This document shows, one piece after another, positions 24,050 to 36,251 of a stretch of 64,000 nt of DNA. The translations under genes and the position numbers were made by a program. The stretch lies in the NCBI GenBank assembly GCA_029964075.1, contig CM057146.1, positions 13,659,501 to 13,723,500 on the forward strand, read 5' to 3'. Below the pieces are notes generated by a model. That model ran no database searches, was not told the DNA's origin, and saw only the letters and a list, made by a program, of their open reading frames with translations. Source of the DNA: Patiria pectinifera. Lineage: Eukaryota; Echinodermata; Asteroidea; Valvatida; Asterinidae. Positions within the stretch are counted from its first letter, which is position 1, and each line of letters begins with the position of its first letter.

Positions 24050-24814
24050 ACTTCCGCCAAGGAAGTTATGTTTTCATCGGATTTGGCTAGTTTGTTGGTT
24101 GGTTGTCTGTTAACAATATAACTCGAAAAGTTATGGACTGATTTGCATGAAAAATCTTTTAGGGGTGGTCCAATTGGTACAAGTACAAATCGATTAGATT
24201 TTGGAAGTGATTCGTATCTCACGTCTGGATCCAGGATTTGTTCTAAGGATTCTTCACCATTTATGCGAGTATTTCTTTTGGGTGTACTGACAACATGGCG
24301 GGGAATTGTTTAGCCTTGGTGGAGGTTTGTGCTACCTGAATGCTGTCTACACTCAACCAAAAAAGAAAGTCCGCCGCCCTTCCAATACTTTTGTGTCTAA
24401 CTCAAAAACTACTGAGCACCTCTCACTCAAATAACGACTAATCAGTACAGAGATTCCTTAGCATTCCAGCCATTTGGCCCAAAACAGTGATAATTTGTAC
24501 GAATTTATGCAATTTATGACAAAATGATACCGAAAACAGTTGCACTTTTGTTTTTATACATGCAAGTTGTGGTTCACACTCGCCTTACACGTATACAAAA
24601 GTGCAACTTTTTTTCGGTACCATTTGTCATAAATTGCATAATTTTGTACACATTATCACTGTTTTGAGCCAAACAAAGAGTATGGCTGGATTGCTATGGA
24701 ATTTCTGTACTGATCTGTCATAATTTGAGCAAGATGTGTCCAGTAGTTTTTGTATTTTTTGTATTATTTAGTTTTTGTATTAAGGGTGGGACTTTCTTTT
24801 TTGGTTGAGTGTAG
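24050..24814 (+). mobile_element. Helentron-like element, family ACCTCTGCC, copy 2 (interrupted)
   Basis: It starts after TT with ACTTCCGCCAAGGAAGT, a hairpin whose stem differs from copy 1 by paired changes, so the fold is kept. The body shares AAAAATCTTTTAGGGGTGGT and AGGATTCTTCACCATTTATG with copy 1. The CTAG end is split by a 462-bp MITE at 24350-24811; removing it and one TA restores TCTAGTTT. No reading frame. Confidence 0.7.
24350..24811. mobile_element. TA-flanked foldback MITE nested in a CTAG end
   Basis: The ends CACTCAACCAAAAAAGAAAG and CTTTCTTTTTTGGTTGAGTG are exact complements. TA is duplicated on each side (24348-24349 and 24812-24813), as for Tc1/mariner-type transposition. 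The arms pair almost to the centre, where TGCACTTTTGT faces ACAAAAGTGCA. No coding capacity. Confidence 0.88.
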
Positions 24815-27507
24815 TTTCCTACGGTGTGCTGCACTGCCGCACATCCACCAAGTATGCATGAACCTATGTGCATAATGATGAGATATACATGTACATGTAT
24901 GTGCCACCGCAACACCGCAACACCACATACACGTACATCATGTGCAAGGATTCAGCTCAACTGGAATTACCATAATGAATATGTAATATCATCCGCAGAC
25001 TCCGTCATTAACAGTGGGATTCCCCATGTCCCTGATGCAAACCGCAAACAATACGCCAGCAAAAAAAAAAAACAACTGGGCCAGTCCATGCTAATGAGTA
25101 ATAGCATGTTCAGTTTATTGATGTGTTTCAACATCAGCCCCAACAATATTGATGGGGAATCGTGCCCACACAGATGGACTTGCCTGTGTACCAGACATGG
25201 GTTAAAATAATTGTTGATTCGACAATTTTGCCGAGAGCGAAGAAAAAGTGGCTTGTTAAAAAAAAAGAGGAGTTTTTAGGTCTGAGCACAAATTTGATCA
25301 TGGTAGCAACAATACACTAAGCTGTAAAAAATGAAATTAGGATTGCCTTGTTGTTAATAAATGCACATGTAGGTTTACAATGTAGGCCCCACTGGTAATT
25401 CCTGTTGATTGCAAATGTGTATGTATTTGTAAGGTAAGGACAAAATTCTTGTAATTATGTGCACTTTCGTTGAGCCATATATCAAGATAGAGTTTCATAC
25501 TGAACTCTATACGCACCATATGGAAGCACAAAGTTATTAGACCTTTTAACAAATTTGGTCGGTAACACTCCAAAGACAATGCTATGCAGGCTGAAAATGA
25601 ATAAATGAAGAGCCTGGACAAAGTTGGCTTCTTTCCAAAATGCAAACAACTGGTAACCATTTTATTTTAATTGAAGTTCATGTACCTTTATATTTCATCT
25701 GGCAAACACTCAGCATCCATTTGCATTCATACAAAAATATGCTTATTGATATTTTTGGAGGGTCGGGGGTATTTGTGTTCTTCAGAACAGAAGTTCCATG
25801 GAGTATACTGTAACAGATGTCTGTTTGATAGGGAATAGTTTGATAGGGAATAGTTTGATAGGGAATAGTATAGTCCGAGTTTCGGTGCTCTGAAACTTGG
25901 TAGGGTTGTCGAACGGTTTTGACCCTTCCTTATTGACCTGGTTCTGTTTTTGATGGAAGGGAGCTGCGAGATTTGGGGTGATTTTTTAACATTCTGCCAT
26001 TTTGAAATCCCACATGATAGATGTAGCATATGGTGCATTGTTTATCCAGGAAAAAACCCATAAAAGTCCAATTTTGATGAAAACACGAATAGTTTGAACT
26101 GGCCTATTTAAATTTACTTTTGCGGAGGAAGTAGACAAATGCACGATGATAAACTTCACAAAAGTGCATTAAGTTATTTGAAAATCTTAATAACTTTGCA
26201 TGTACATAACATGGCAATGAGACAAGTGATTCAATTTCATATTCTAATTACAGTCGTAGTATGGATCAGGGACTATTTGGTAGCTGTGAGCATATGGCAT
26301 TGTGATGCTATACAAACGGGCATGCATAAACATAATTACTATACAGGAACTAGCATAATATCAACACATTGTAAAAAGGAACTGTTTAACAGAATATATA
26401 CATGTAATAAGGTTTAAATAGCAAGATAGGATTCAAATATGTGCGAAATTATACACATCAATAGCAAAACAGACTTTTAAACATTTGGCAAGATTAGAAA
26501 AACTTGAAAGTCTGAGGGTCACCTACAATGTACATGGGACTTTTTATTCCTCAGAATCTGCTATCCATGGCAATGCATGATCTTCTTGGAAGTTTAAGAA
26601 ATGTACAAATATAGGCACATTTTCCTCGACAGGCACTTATTTGGAGAAAAAAAAGGAAGGATACACAATACACATACAAGTACATGTAGGTTGGTGAAGT
26701 GACAATTAAAAAAAAAAAAACCTTAACAACCAATCCGATTTTGACATGATGGTGATGGTGATGGTAGCCATTAAGCGCCTATCAAATGCCCCCCCCCCCG
26801 CCCCGCCCCGCCCCGCCCCAGGTCCGATGTCAGATTTGGTCACGTTTTTCATGCCCCAGGGTGGGGATTTTGTTCACTGAAATTACATTGTTAACATTGG
26901 CGTACTACATGGAAAGGCAATCACTAGTGCGCCCCAAGTACCGTTATGTCGGGGCATGGTCGGGGATTGTCACTTAAATATTGCCCGAGGGGTGGGGATT
27001 TTTTCACTTCAAAAGTCACAATCCCCACGTCTTGGGTGGGGCAGCCGGGGGTGGGGAGGGGTGGGGAAACAATTGCTAGGCGTATTACTGGGACACTTCC
27101 ATGCCTCACACCCATCACACTTTCTGTACAGCTCCGAATGCGTTAATAATGGGGAGTGCATTGTGACAAATGCCAAAGCGAGCTTTGGAGCATCCATGGA
27201 GGAAAGCTAGCCCAATAATCATAAACATGGGCAACCCGGATTGTTCTATGTGCAGGTTTTCCTCATGATTACCACTCCTAGGTTTTCCTCCCCGATCTAA
27301 AATTAACTTTTTCCTTCCCCTTTCAGAGTCTTGGCTACTCTTTAAGATTGGAATTCACTTTCAAGGGTTCTTGGCCCGTGCAAAACAAATAAACAAACAA
27401 AGAACCCAATAAATTCAAAAAGCTGAAAAACACTGTGACACTCTGTCTGGAGTGAGTGCATGAAGTAAGGAACACATCTCGGTAATCCATTAATTACTTT
27501 GTACAGA
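24815..27507. other. Intergenic DNA with short tandem repeats
   Basis: No gene supported. A 15-bp unit (TTTGATAGGGAATAG) is repeated three times at 25825-25869. A C-rich tract with CCCCG units occurs at 26789-26819. At 26840-27080 words like GGGTGGGGATTTT recur in both orientations, and 27250-27400 carries GGTTTTCCTCC words and a CAAATAAACAAACAAA tail typical of short retroposons. Confidence 0.35.
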
Positions 27508-28091
27508 TAAACACCACAAAAAAAAGAAAGTCCACACTCATCGGAGGGGTCATAATTTTGAATCTGATCGCTTTATGATGATGTCATTCGTATAGACCTT
27601 TTGGGAATTTTGTTAGCTACATTTTGATACTCCATTTGCTACCAAAGACTGTAAATCGTCCAAGATTGACAACGGTTTATGAAAAATGATGCAGTTTAAA
27701 AAGTTGCAAATTTAAAGATTATTACACATGCCCGTAATTGGCCCCCATCGACTGCACAGTGCCCGAACAAAGCGCTGGCCTTTCTATTCGCAAGCACTGT
27801 GTGATCGATACTCCCTGCCATTCATTGTGGGCAGTGTGACATTGTCATGCAGCAATTTCAACTCGCGTACTTTTTAAATTTGCAACTTTTCAAACTGCCT
27901 CATTTTCATAAACCGTTGACAATCTTGGACGATTTACAGTCTTTGGTAGCAAACGGGGTATCAAAATGTAACTAACAAAATTCCCCAAAGGTCTATATGA
28001 ATGGCATCATCATAAGACGATCAGATTTAAAATTATGATCACTCCAATGAGTGTGGACTCTCTTTTTCTTTCTTTTTTTTTGCGGTGTTTA
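27508..28091. mobile_element. Foldback MITE, 584 bp
   Basis: The ends are TAAACACCAC and GCGGTGTTTA. The arms pair for over 200 bp, including AAAGTCCACACTCAT, GACTGTAAATCGTCCAAGAT and TTTAAAAAGTTGCAAATTTA on the left with near-complements on the right. The central 120 bp is unpaired. Non-coding. Confidence 0.8.
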
Positions 28092-28866
28092 GTTTAACCT
28101 CAACAATACTGCTTGTAAAATTTAGTTGTCCCTTTTAATTAATGCTGCATTCACAATATTTTATCCTGAGTAAACCAGTTTTTGGTTTTTTGCTTACACT
28201 GCAAAAAAAACAAAAACAAAACTGACTGACATTCTCTTTATCTTTCAATTTCAATTTAACGTTTTTGTTTATCTTATCGAGCGGAAGTTGACTGTATACC
28301 CTGGTATTTATTTATTATTTTTTTTTAAACATTAACTGTGCTTGATGACTACACATGCAACTCGATAACAATATTTGAATACAATATACACAACCTTTTA
28401 GCTGCACCACAGAACCACATGTTGACAGGAACACAATTCAAGGCAATTCTTGTGGTATTATACAAGGTATATTTAAAGATTTCAAATTACAAATATGTAC
28501 ACAATATAGATCTCTCTTAGACACATATCTGAAAAAATGTCAATTGTATAAACTGGACGGATAATGAAATTTATGAATTCAGACAACACTGAGGGGACGG
28601 AAAACACATTCCTATGAAGAATTCAACCACCGTTTTTTTTTACAACAGCTTTTCCAAACTTGAAAATTTCTTCCAACATTAATATATACACTCACCAAAA
28701 GGTAAAATTCTTGACTGCCATATCACGGACTACCAGCCAACTCAGGAATGCTTTTGCTCACTTCTGTTGAACCCTGGGCCATCATTCTCCTGCATGTACA
28801 TGTAATGTTGCTTTGCCACATCAAACCTACGAGTGTAACCAATCAGAAAGAGAATTTTTTAGGGTT
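28092..28866. other. Intergenic DNA, nothing recognised
   Basis: AT-rich sequence without a supported exon or bounded repeat. Confidence 0.35.
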
Positions 28867-28875
28867 AAAATTAAG

Positions 28876-29057
28876 GGTTACACCTCTATGTTCCAACACC
28901 CTATGTTCCGACACCCCTATGTTCCGACTGCACATATTCCTATTCCTCACCCTAACCCTACCCTAACCCAACCCCAACCCCAACCCTAACTGGGAGTAAC
29001 ACGATCTTACGTGCGGGTTGTCGGAACATAGGGGTGTCGGAACATAGAGCAGTCACC
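28876..29057. mobile_element. MITE carrying a telomere-like tract, copy 1
   Basis: The left end reads GGTTACACCTCTATGTTCC and the right end GGAACATAGAGCAGTCACC. The subterminal word CTATGTTCCGACACC is repeated inward. The centre is (CCCTAA)-like with CCCCAA variants. Exact 9-bp flanks AAAATTAAG lie at 28867-28875 and 29058-29066. A second copy in opposite orientation is at 36114-36251. Confidence 0.85.
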
Positions 29058-30540
29058 AAAATTAAGGTCTTCATGATATTTGCCATAATTATGTAAATGT
29101 GATTATGCAGACAGCAGGTTTGCCAAAGCCTGACGTCCTTTTCCTACAGACTTTTTCACTAGTAGAAGGGTTGCATAGCATTAAAGGTAAAATACAACAT
29201 TTGCTTTTGCTGTAATTTTCAGAAATGGATGGATTGGTTTTTTTTAGGATTTTATAGCAATTATTGTTACACTGACTTGTTTAAAGTCGTAAATACCTAC
29301 GTTATTTGTTCCCATATTTGGGTACATTTTATATTTTTTAAAAATATTTTGAAAAGTTTATTTTGGTGATTCTACTTACACATCCTTACTTCAATTACAT
29401 TTTCTAAAGCATATATGCGACTGAATAATTATGTGGACATAGTAACGATCCAGTTAAGCAGTTTGTGTGTCCATCAAGTCCACCACAAGTATATCACAAG
29501 TCCTTTCACAAGTCCAATCACAAGGGGGAGGGGAGTAATATAAACAAGGGAAGACTTGTGATGTCTTATCGTAATTATGATGGGCTCGACTACAACGCTG
29601 CCTGCCCCAAACTCTACCCTAAACTTCATCAAGCAGAAAAATGTAAAGGCCAGTCTCTTCAAACCTCAATATCACATGTTGACAAAAACATATCCCCAGA
29701 ACAAACGATGAATTATTTATCCAGCCGTCCTTATCAGTAATTAGCTGCCCAAAGAATGGAAGAGAAAAATTTCATAAACTAACATGTTGCATTTCCAAAT
29801 TCCTTATCCTTCCCACGTAAAACAGAAGGTTTTTTTGCATACAGCCCTCGCCAAACAAACCAAAAAAAGAGAGAAAAACATGAGATCACGAACTCCTCGT
29901 TTATTATAGCTATTCATAAATCAAACAAATTAGAGAAAACATGGGCAGATATTTTTAAACTGCACGTTTAGTCACCACAATCAGTGATAACCATGGGAAC
30001 ACTTCAACCTCCAAGCAGCTGTTAGCTAGATAAGCCACAGCGAGCCTTCAAACTCCATAAACACGAGAATTAGAGTCAAAGAACGACGCAAGAGAGCTGA
30101 TTAAAAAGATTGTATATTATCGCACAGCAACTGGGCTTATGAAGAATGCATGTACGTCAATTCCATAAAAAGAACAAAACCGGTACAGACAGATAAAAAT
30201 TTGAAAACCACATGTACATCAGCTGGATTTTGTATTATATTCCTGAGCCATGAAACTCGAGATCCAATCCGAAACTTTGTGTGGTTTGTATTTTAGGGTA
30301 AGGTCGTTCAGTATGTTAGGCCATCTTCCAAAGCATTAACCCTATTACAGTTTAACTTCTATTAAGTTGTTTTGCTTGATGTGAGGGATACATTACCATG
30401 GGATCCGTGCACAAACAACATAGAGATTTTTTTTTACCACTTTCGAGAACCCCATGGACGAGACACACTGCATGTGCGTCCGAGTTCTGAATTCAATAGG
30501 GGACGTTGAACAATAGAGGACAACAGGGTCCCAAATTCCT
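29058..30540. other. Intergenic DNA with a truncated family C fragment
   Basis: At 29184-29295 the sequence matches the end of the TTAA-flanked family C (TTAAAGGTAAAATACAACAT, GCTGTAATTTTCAGAAATGG). The rest has no recognised gene or repeat. Confidence 0.4.
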
Positions 30541-30836
30541 GAAGTGTTCTTTCAGCAAAACGAAAACAATTCACATACGGATGTGTGTGAATTGTTTTCG
30601 GTTTGCTGAAAGAATGCACACTGTTTTTGTGATCCGTGGACAGAATTTTAAAACGGTGGTTGCGTTTAAAATTCAGTAACTTGAAAAGGACATGAGTGAT
30701 TTGAAAGATTTTTGTACTAAAAGAAAGCTTATGAATTGGGCTTTCATATCCTAGATTTTGAAAGTGCTGCACGCAGCACTTCACCTAAACAATAGTCCCG
30801 ACATTTGGGTTTTATCTTTTTTTGACTCACCCTGTA
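30541..30836. mobile_element. Half copy of the 17548 foldback MITE
   Basis: It keeps the central hairpin (AAGTGTTCTTTCAGCAAAAC) and the right arm through ACTCACCCTGTA. The left arm is missing. It matches the right half of 17548-18064 in words such as GTACTAAAAGAA and GAATTGGGCTTTCA. Confidence 0.75.
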
Positions 30837-31182
30837 TATTATTTAAAAAATGCACAGCCGTATTAAAAAAAGGGTCTTTCTTGAATGCTATTGCATGAAA
30901 TTTGACCATGTAATTATAGCCTTAATTACAGTGAAATCCACGATAGGATTTTCATCAGTTTGCTCATGCCGAACGCCAGGCTGTTGCTTTCACAGGTCAG
31001 ATGTTGGACTTGCCTATTGATTGATATATTTCCGGAAAATTAAAATCAATGTATGGTCATCCTAAAGGGAGGCGAGTCTTTGATGGATATTTGACAGGAT
31101 TTTATTGATTGGGGGAGAAAGGACATAGTTTCTCAAATAAAAATTAAAAAATGTCAAAAAAGTGTCAAAAGAGTGCACTATA

Positions 31183-31483
31183 GACCTTATTCACGAGGAA
31201 GCCATTTTGGATCGTGTTCCCTGAATGTATTTAATAAATTGTAAACCATTGAATGGGATGGTGCCAGACTATTTATGCATTCCAAGCCTCACTTTCAATT
31301 TTTTTTAATGTGGCTTAAAACATTTGGGTATGTTTAATCACAAATTTGAAATTATTGAACAGAGCAGAGTGACAATAATTTGTAATTTACTTTATGTCAT
31401 TGCTTTCATTTCTATTCGCAAGTTCCAAAAATGAAGATTTTATCTCGCTTTCAATTTAACATGGCCGACTCGTGAATAAAGCC
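31183..31483. mobile_element. Family D MITE, copy 2
   Basis: It starts GACCTTATTCACGAG and ends CTCGTGAATAAAGCC, with TATA on both sides (31179-31182 and 31484-31487) as a possible target duplication. The body matches 15003-15304. It abuts a G-rich hAT-like end at 31491. Confidence 0.7.
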
Positions 31484-31490
31484 TATAGAC

Positions 31491-31700
31491 AGGTGCGGTT
31501 CTATGGGGGGGCTAGGGGGGGCTGTAGCCCCCCCCCAAAAAAATTTGGTCTAGCCCCCCAAAATAAAAAAATTGCATTAGCAAAAAGAAGGATTGTGATG
31601 TACATGCGAACGGTCTCCGAACCTAAAAAAGAAGAAGAACGATTTTCGGGCCTAAGTCGGAGGCCTAAAATAACAAAAAACACCGGGTCAACATTTCACT
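31491..31700 (+). mobile_element. Possible hAT-like element end
   Basis: Starts CAGGTGCGGTTCTATGGGGG and has inverted G/C runs (GGGGGGCTAGGGGGGGCT against AGCCCCCC). This start resembles ends of some hAT elements. No matching right end or duplication was found, so extent and class are uncertain. Confidence 0.3.
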
Positions 31701-33282
31701 GAAAATTCTGGATCCCATACAATGTATACAGCATACAATTACATGTACATGTAGATGATACAGTCTTTTGGTTGGAATAATTCCGTAACTTGGACTAAAG
31801 TTTTCATCCTTTTCTTCGTTTTGAGAATCAGATACAACCACAAAATCAGTGATTTGGGGTTGGAAAAATGTCCATTCTCGGAAATATTACATACTATTTT
31901 GTTTAAATAATTGATTCCTTTGTGTTTATCACACATTTTTACATCACATAAATTGTCCCAAAACATTTTTCCAAGATACACAGATCTTCGAAAAATTTGA
32001 AGAAAAAAAGAAAGAAAACTGAACATTTATGAATGTTGTGTAACCAGTCCATCCAGATTTAGGCATAATTGTGTCTACATGTATCTATATTATGATAGGA
32101 AAGAACATAATATCTAAATTATAATTTCTCTTGTCACTGCGATGGCAATTTGTGTCATATTGTATCATTTGTGCTCATACATCAAAGGAACACTGTAACT
32201 TAATAACAGTCGAAGGCTAACTTCATCTGCTTCATTTTTCTAATGTACACTGCATCAGCAGGAACTTAATAGCCACGCAATTCTTCAACCCAATCCCAAT
32301 TATTTTTTTTGCATTGTAACTCCCTGATGAATTTCTTGCATGTACGTTGTATGCACACAACTATGTGATTCTTGTAACACACACAACCAAAACTGGAATT
32401 TGTATCCTTGTGGAGTCATTTCTTTGTTCTTGTGAACTAATTAGTTTTCGAGTTTGAAAGTGAAGTTTCAAAATGCTCCCGTTTTAACCAGAATTAATGT
32501 CCTAGGCTGAAATTCGGACTTAATATCCCTTACATCAAATACCTCAATTTGCAACACACCTTTGAAATTCCTGCTTTTTGAGTAAAATCCATATTTCGTG
32601 ATAACCTTGTGGAGACGTATTCATCTATTGAAATTGCCCTGTGGAGACATATATACAATCTTTTGTTCCCTATTATGCTCATGTCTCCACAGGGTACTGT
32701 GTACCAGATCATGCACACACAAATGCAAATTTTTGGCCTGTGCACATGTTTTTAAATGAATCTGTTTTTATGTAGTATGTACATATTACACTTCCGTTTT
32801 GAGCACACTCAAAACAGTGTATACAGTGCTGAGTAGCATACGGCTCTTCAGCATGCAAGTCCGTTTTACTGGAAAGAGTCGTCTCGCAACCTTGGTTGAA
32901 CGTCACAACCCCCCCCCCCCCAATCAAACAATACAACCATTACGTCCAGGTCATTCCTGAATAGCGCTCAACAGGTGTCTCCACTTTGATTGGTGGACTG
33001 GCTCCCATGGTAACAATCGATAGTTTGCTTCCGTGCTGTTCAATAGTCCACCAGCAACGCACATTCCATTGGTTTTTTTTTTTTATCACATCTAACGCAA
33101 GGCCATGCTTGGTAGACAAAGTGCATTCCAAATGGGCTTGTGTTTTTTTTACTAGGTTATAAATAATTGAATATCTGGTATCAATATCTTAATATCTGCT
33201 CAGTAACGAAGGAATTTTTGTTAATATACATGCATTCAGATGTTGGGCCTTATTGCATCATTTGTTCCCTTTAAATTCAGGC
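31701..33282. other. Intergenic DNA, nothing recognised
   Basis: No exon or bounded repeat. A short direct repeat of CCTTGTGGAGAC and CCCTGTGGAGACATAT-type words at 32605-32652 is followed by the inverse at 32682-32695. Confidence 0.35.
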
Positions 33283-33410
33283 TTACATCTTGGCATTTAG
33301 AAAAAAACAAGGAAACTTTTTCTTTTTCAATTTGGAACGGCATTCGTGAGAAGTAAAAAAAACAAGGAAATCAGCAGATCCAAGGAAAAGTTGCATGCCT
33401 GTCAATTGGC
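33283..33410. repeat. Dispersed repeat, copy 1 (partner at 51170)
   Basis: Shares GAGAAGTAAAAA, GGAAATCAGC and GAGGAAAAGTTGCA-type words in order with 51170-51335. No ends identified and no reading frame. Confidence 0.5.
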
Positions 33411-33687
33411 ACGTAAAATTTACATACTGTACCGGTATACAGAAACTATACTGCTTGTGTATTTCATCCTTTGCTTCAAGATACACAACTACATGTGTAT
33501 GTAATGTACCGTCATATACATGCAGTGCTGCATTTTATTCATAACAAATTTTACACAATACTACTTCCTCTCTATAATTTACTTACAAAAACTGTTTGCA
33601 ACTTTTAATTGTACAATTATGAGTTTCAAAACAATTTTGCACTTTTGTATGGCAATTTGGGATAGTGCCAACTATACGCATGCCTAC

Positions 33688-33755
33688 TCAGACTCAGTGG
33701 GTAAAGCACTGGCATTGTATTTTATAGGTTTATGGTTCAAATCTTGATTCCAGAG
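33688..33755 (+). repeat. tRNA-derived SINE head or tRNA relic
   Basis: CAGTGGGTAAAGCACTGG looks like an A-box region, and TATGGTTCAAATCTTG contains a B box (GGTTCAAATC). Arms do not fold into a complete cloverleaf. Best read as a SINE head. Confidence 0.5.
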
Positions 33756-33941
33756 AATTTCTTTTTTAAGAAAAATAAACCATTCAAGGTGCTACAGAGA
33801 GCTTTCCGTAGTTTTATTCAACACAGTTGGAAATTTAAAGACGCAACTCAGGCAAGTGTTTGGAAAAACAACAGATGCAGTTTACTTTTCTTCTGGTGTT
33901 TGTGTTGAGTTATCATTAATGTATGCATTTGAAATGGTATC

Positions 33942-34461
33942 TTAAAGGGAAAATACAACATTTGCAAACATCAAAAAATAAAACTACCAAATCATTTTGA
34001 AATACCTTGCTGGACTGTTAGTGAATGACAGTGTAAAGCATCCTGTAAAATCATGGCACCTGGTATACTGTCATTTTCAAGAAAAGTGGTTTTTTGTATC
34101 AATTTCCAACGCTGATCGGCCGACCAGCGTTGGAAGAACTGGCTTTTTTTCCAAATACTGGCCCCAGTTGACCATCACACTTGTTTGCAATCGATTACAC
34201 ACCTATGAACGGGTACAAGCCAGCTAGACTGGTTCCCTGACCTTACAATTCCCCAATGTATGTAAACTGCTCTGTTTCTTCTTAAATGGAGTCAGGGAAC
34301 CAGACTACAGGAAAATTATTGTTTTCTTGGTTTTTATAGCATTTTCGAACCCAAAACCTCAAAAAAGTCAGTGTAACTATATTTGCTATATATTTCCAAC
34401 CCTCCAATTCCATCCATTTCTGAAAATTACAGCAAAAGCAAATGATGTATATTCCCTTTAA
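33942..34461. mobile_element. Family C MITE, copy 1, TTAA-flanked
   Basis: The ends are TTAAAGGGAAAATACAACAT and GATGTATATTCCCTTTAA. Two inner hairpins are visible: CCAACGCTGATCGG against CCGACCAGCGTTGG near 34108, and CTGGTTCCCTGAC against GTCAGGGAACCAG. A second copy in the other orientation is at 63305-63846. The TTAA ends recall piggyBac-type targets, but no transposase is present. Confidence 0.8.
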
Positions 34462-34851
34462 AGGCATGTGTAAGATCATTTGCACTTCATGCATTTTGTT
34501 CGTTTCCAATAATAACACCACTCAAAAATCCAACGAGGAATGTCCAAAGCCTAACTTATTGAAGTTTCAGCTCAGTGGATATGACACTTTTAGAGAAAAC
34601 AGTGAGAAAAAAAAATGCACAACCTTTTGTTCACAAAACACGATTTCATCTATAGCACTCTTTATTTCCAAAACTCAGTCAATTGACTGAATTTTTGAAA
34701 TCACCCACATTTCTTGATTTCTTCTTAATGACAGCAAGCCAGACGGAATAATTTCACGGGGTGATTAGTACCAGTACATGTATGATTCTTAATCCAAGTA
34801 AGCTATTTGATAATAATTTGGTAGGTTACAAAAATGCAAATGATCAATTAA
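34458..34851. mobile_element. Family A MITE, copy 3, abutting family C
   Basis: It starts TTAAAGGCATGTGTAAGATC and ends ATGCAAATGATCAATTAA. Its left TTAA is shared with the right TTAA of the family C element, so the two sit back to back. Body words match copies 1 and 2, and AGCAAGCCAGACGGAATAAT is the unbroken form of the site hit by the hAT-like insertion. Confidence 0.8.
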
Positions 34852-36105
34852 CTGCCTGTATATGACCTGAAGGCCTACTCGGAAACAACTCATAAGAGTA
34901 AACTTATCACAAACACAAAGTGGTTGGCACGCGTGGTTAGAAGTATACGGGACTAATTTTGAATTACAAACAAAGCTGTTGCATTTGTTCATGGGAGGAA
35001 TGCATCGTGTGTTTGAGCGCATACGTACAGAATAATGCCCAATGTCTTGCTGAAGTTGTCATCGATAAGAGTCATATTTTGCACTTTTTTACTGCAGGAG
35101 CATAAGCACAGGTTTATTACTGTACAAAAAGCATCACATAAAAGGTCGGGAAACTATGCATGCATATGCCAGCCTTTTACCAGGTACAGTTTGAAAACTA
35201 CCAGTAGGCCTACACGTAGATACCCAGATCTAATTTCAAGGTAGCGATTTTAATGATCAGTTGAATGACTTTACGCATGGTTGGCTTCAAACAGGAAATT
35301 GACATGGACTTTATACTGGTAGGTACCGGTACTGTCTCAAAACGCACAGACAACAGGGAATTTGGATGCTACTTTAACTCAAATGAACTGATGTTGAATT
35401 TAAATTGGTTATTAATAGAATCTCCATGCTTACAGGCAGGTGGTTCGTGTATGTAGATATATAGCTTTTCTTGTTGAGGACATGTACAGACAATATGTAC
35501 ATGGATGCTTGAAAACTTCACAAAGGATGCAATTTAAGTCTTTAAGCTGCATTTTCTTGTACTTTTGAAGTTTAACTGCTTGTTTTTGTTTCACCAAATT
35601 ACATACATGATGTATATAATTGAGTTTGGAAAGTACCGTACTTACCTACCAGGTGCAAGAGCTTCAGAAATAAGGCTTTGCCCTTCACAAATATAATTTA
35701 TTTATCAAGCATTAAAGGGTACCGGTACTTGAAGAACATATTTTTTTGTACTTGCGAGCTATAGTGCCATGGGTGCTTCGGAGGAATTCTTGGTACCAAG
35801 CAACCACGGAGACGGTTAATGTTGCACATTGCTTCGTTAGTCGCCATTTTGAATCTTGCGCTGATCCACCTCTCAGGAAGTCTATGGAACATTCCCTTGC
35901 AGGTACAGGTACAGCACGGGTCTATATGCGAGCAGATTCGTTGATTAATTATGCAAGACAAGACCGCGTCTTAACCTCGAGATTCTGACCTTCGGCGGGC
36001 GCCTTCTACATTGTATCTGGTCTTCCATAACAAGGTGTTGTATTAGTTTTACAAAAACATGTCAGCCAAATTGACCGATAAACAGCTTCGTCCACATCTC
36101 TGATT
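34852..36105. other. Intergenic DNA, nothing recognised
   Basis: No supported exon. Several GTACCGGTAC- and GTACATG-type palindromes are scattered through it. Confidence 0.35.
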
Positions 36106-36113
36106 GAAATGAC

Positions 36114-36251
36114 GGTGACTGCTCTATGTTCCGACACCCCTATGTTCCAACAACCTAGATTGTGTTACTCCCGGTTAGGGTTAGGGTTAGGGTTAGGAAT
36201 AGGAATATGTGCAGTCGGAACATAGGGGTGTCGGAACATAGAGGTGTAACC
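36114..36251. mobile_element. MITE carrying a telomere-like tract, copy 2
   Basis: Reverse orientation of 28876-29057. It starts GGTGACTGCTCTATGTTCC and ends GGAACATAGAGGTGTAACC, with four GGGTTA units inside. Exact 8-bp flanks GAAATGAC are at 36106-36113 and 36252-36259. Shorter than copy 1 because the inner tract is shorter. Confidence 0.85.

Noticed and set aside
28940..29000. Telomere-like CCCTAA tract as a chromosome end or fusion point.
   Set aside because: It lies inside a MITE with flanking duplications, and a second copy occurs at 36114.
35746..35988. A frame containing FVSRHFES, briefly reminiscent of THAP-domain zinc residues.
   Set aside because: The remaining cysteine/histidine positions and the core of a THAP domain are absent.
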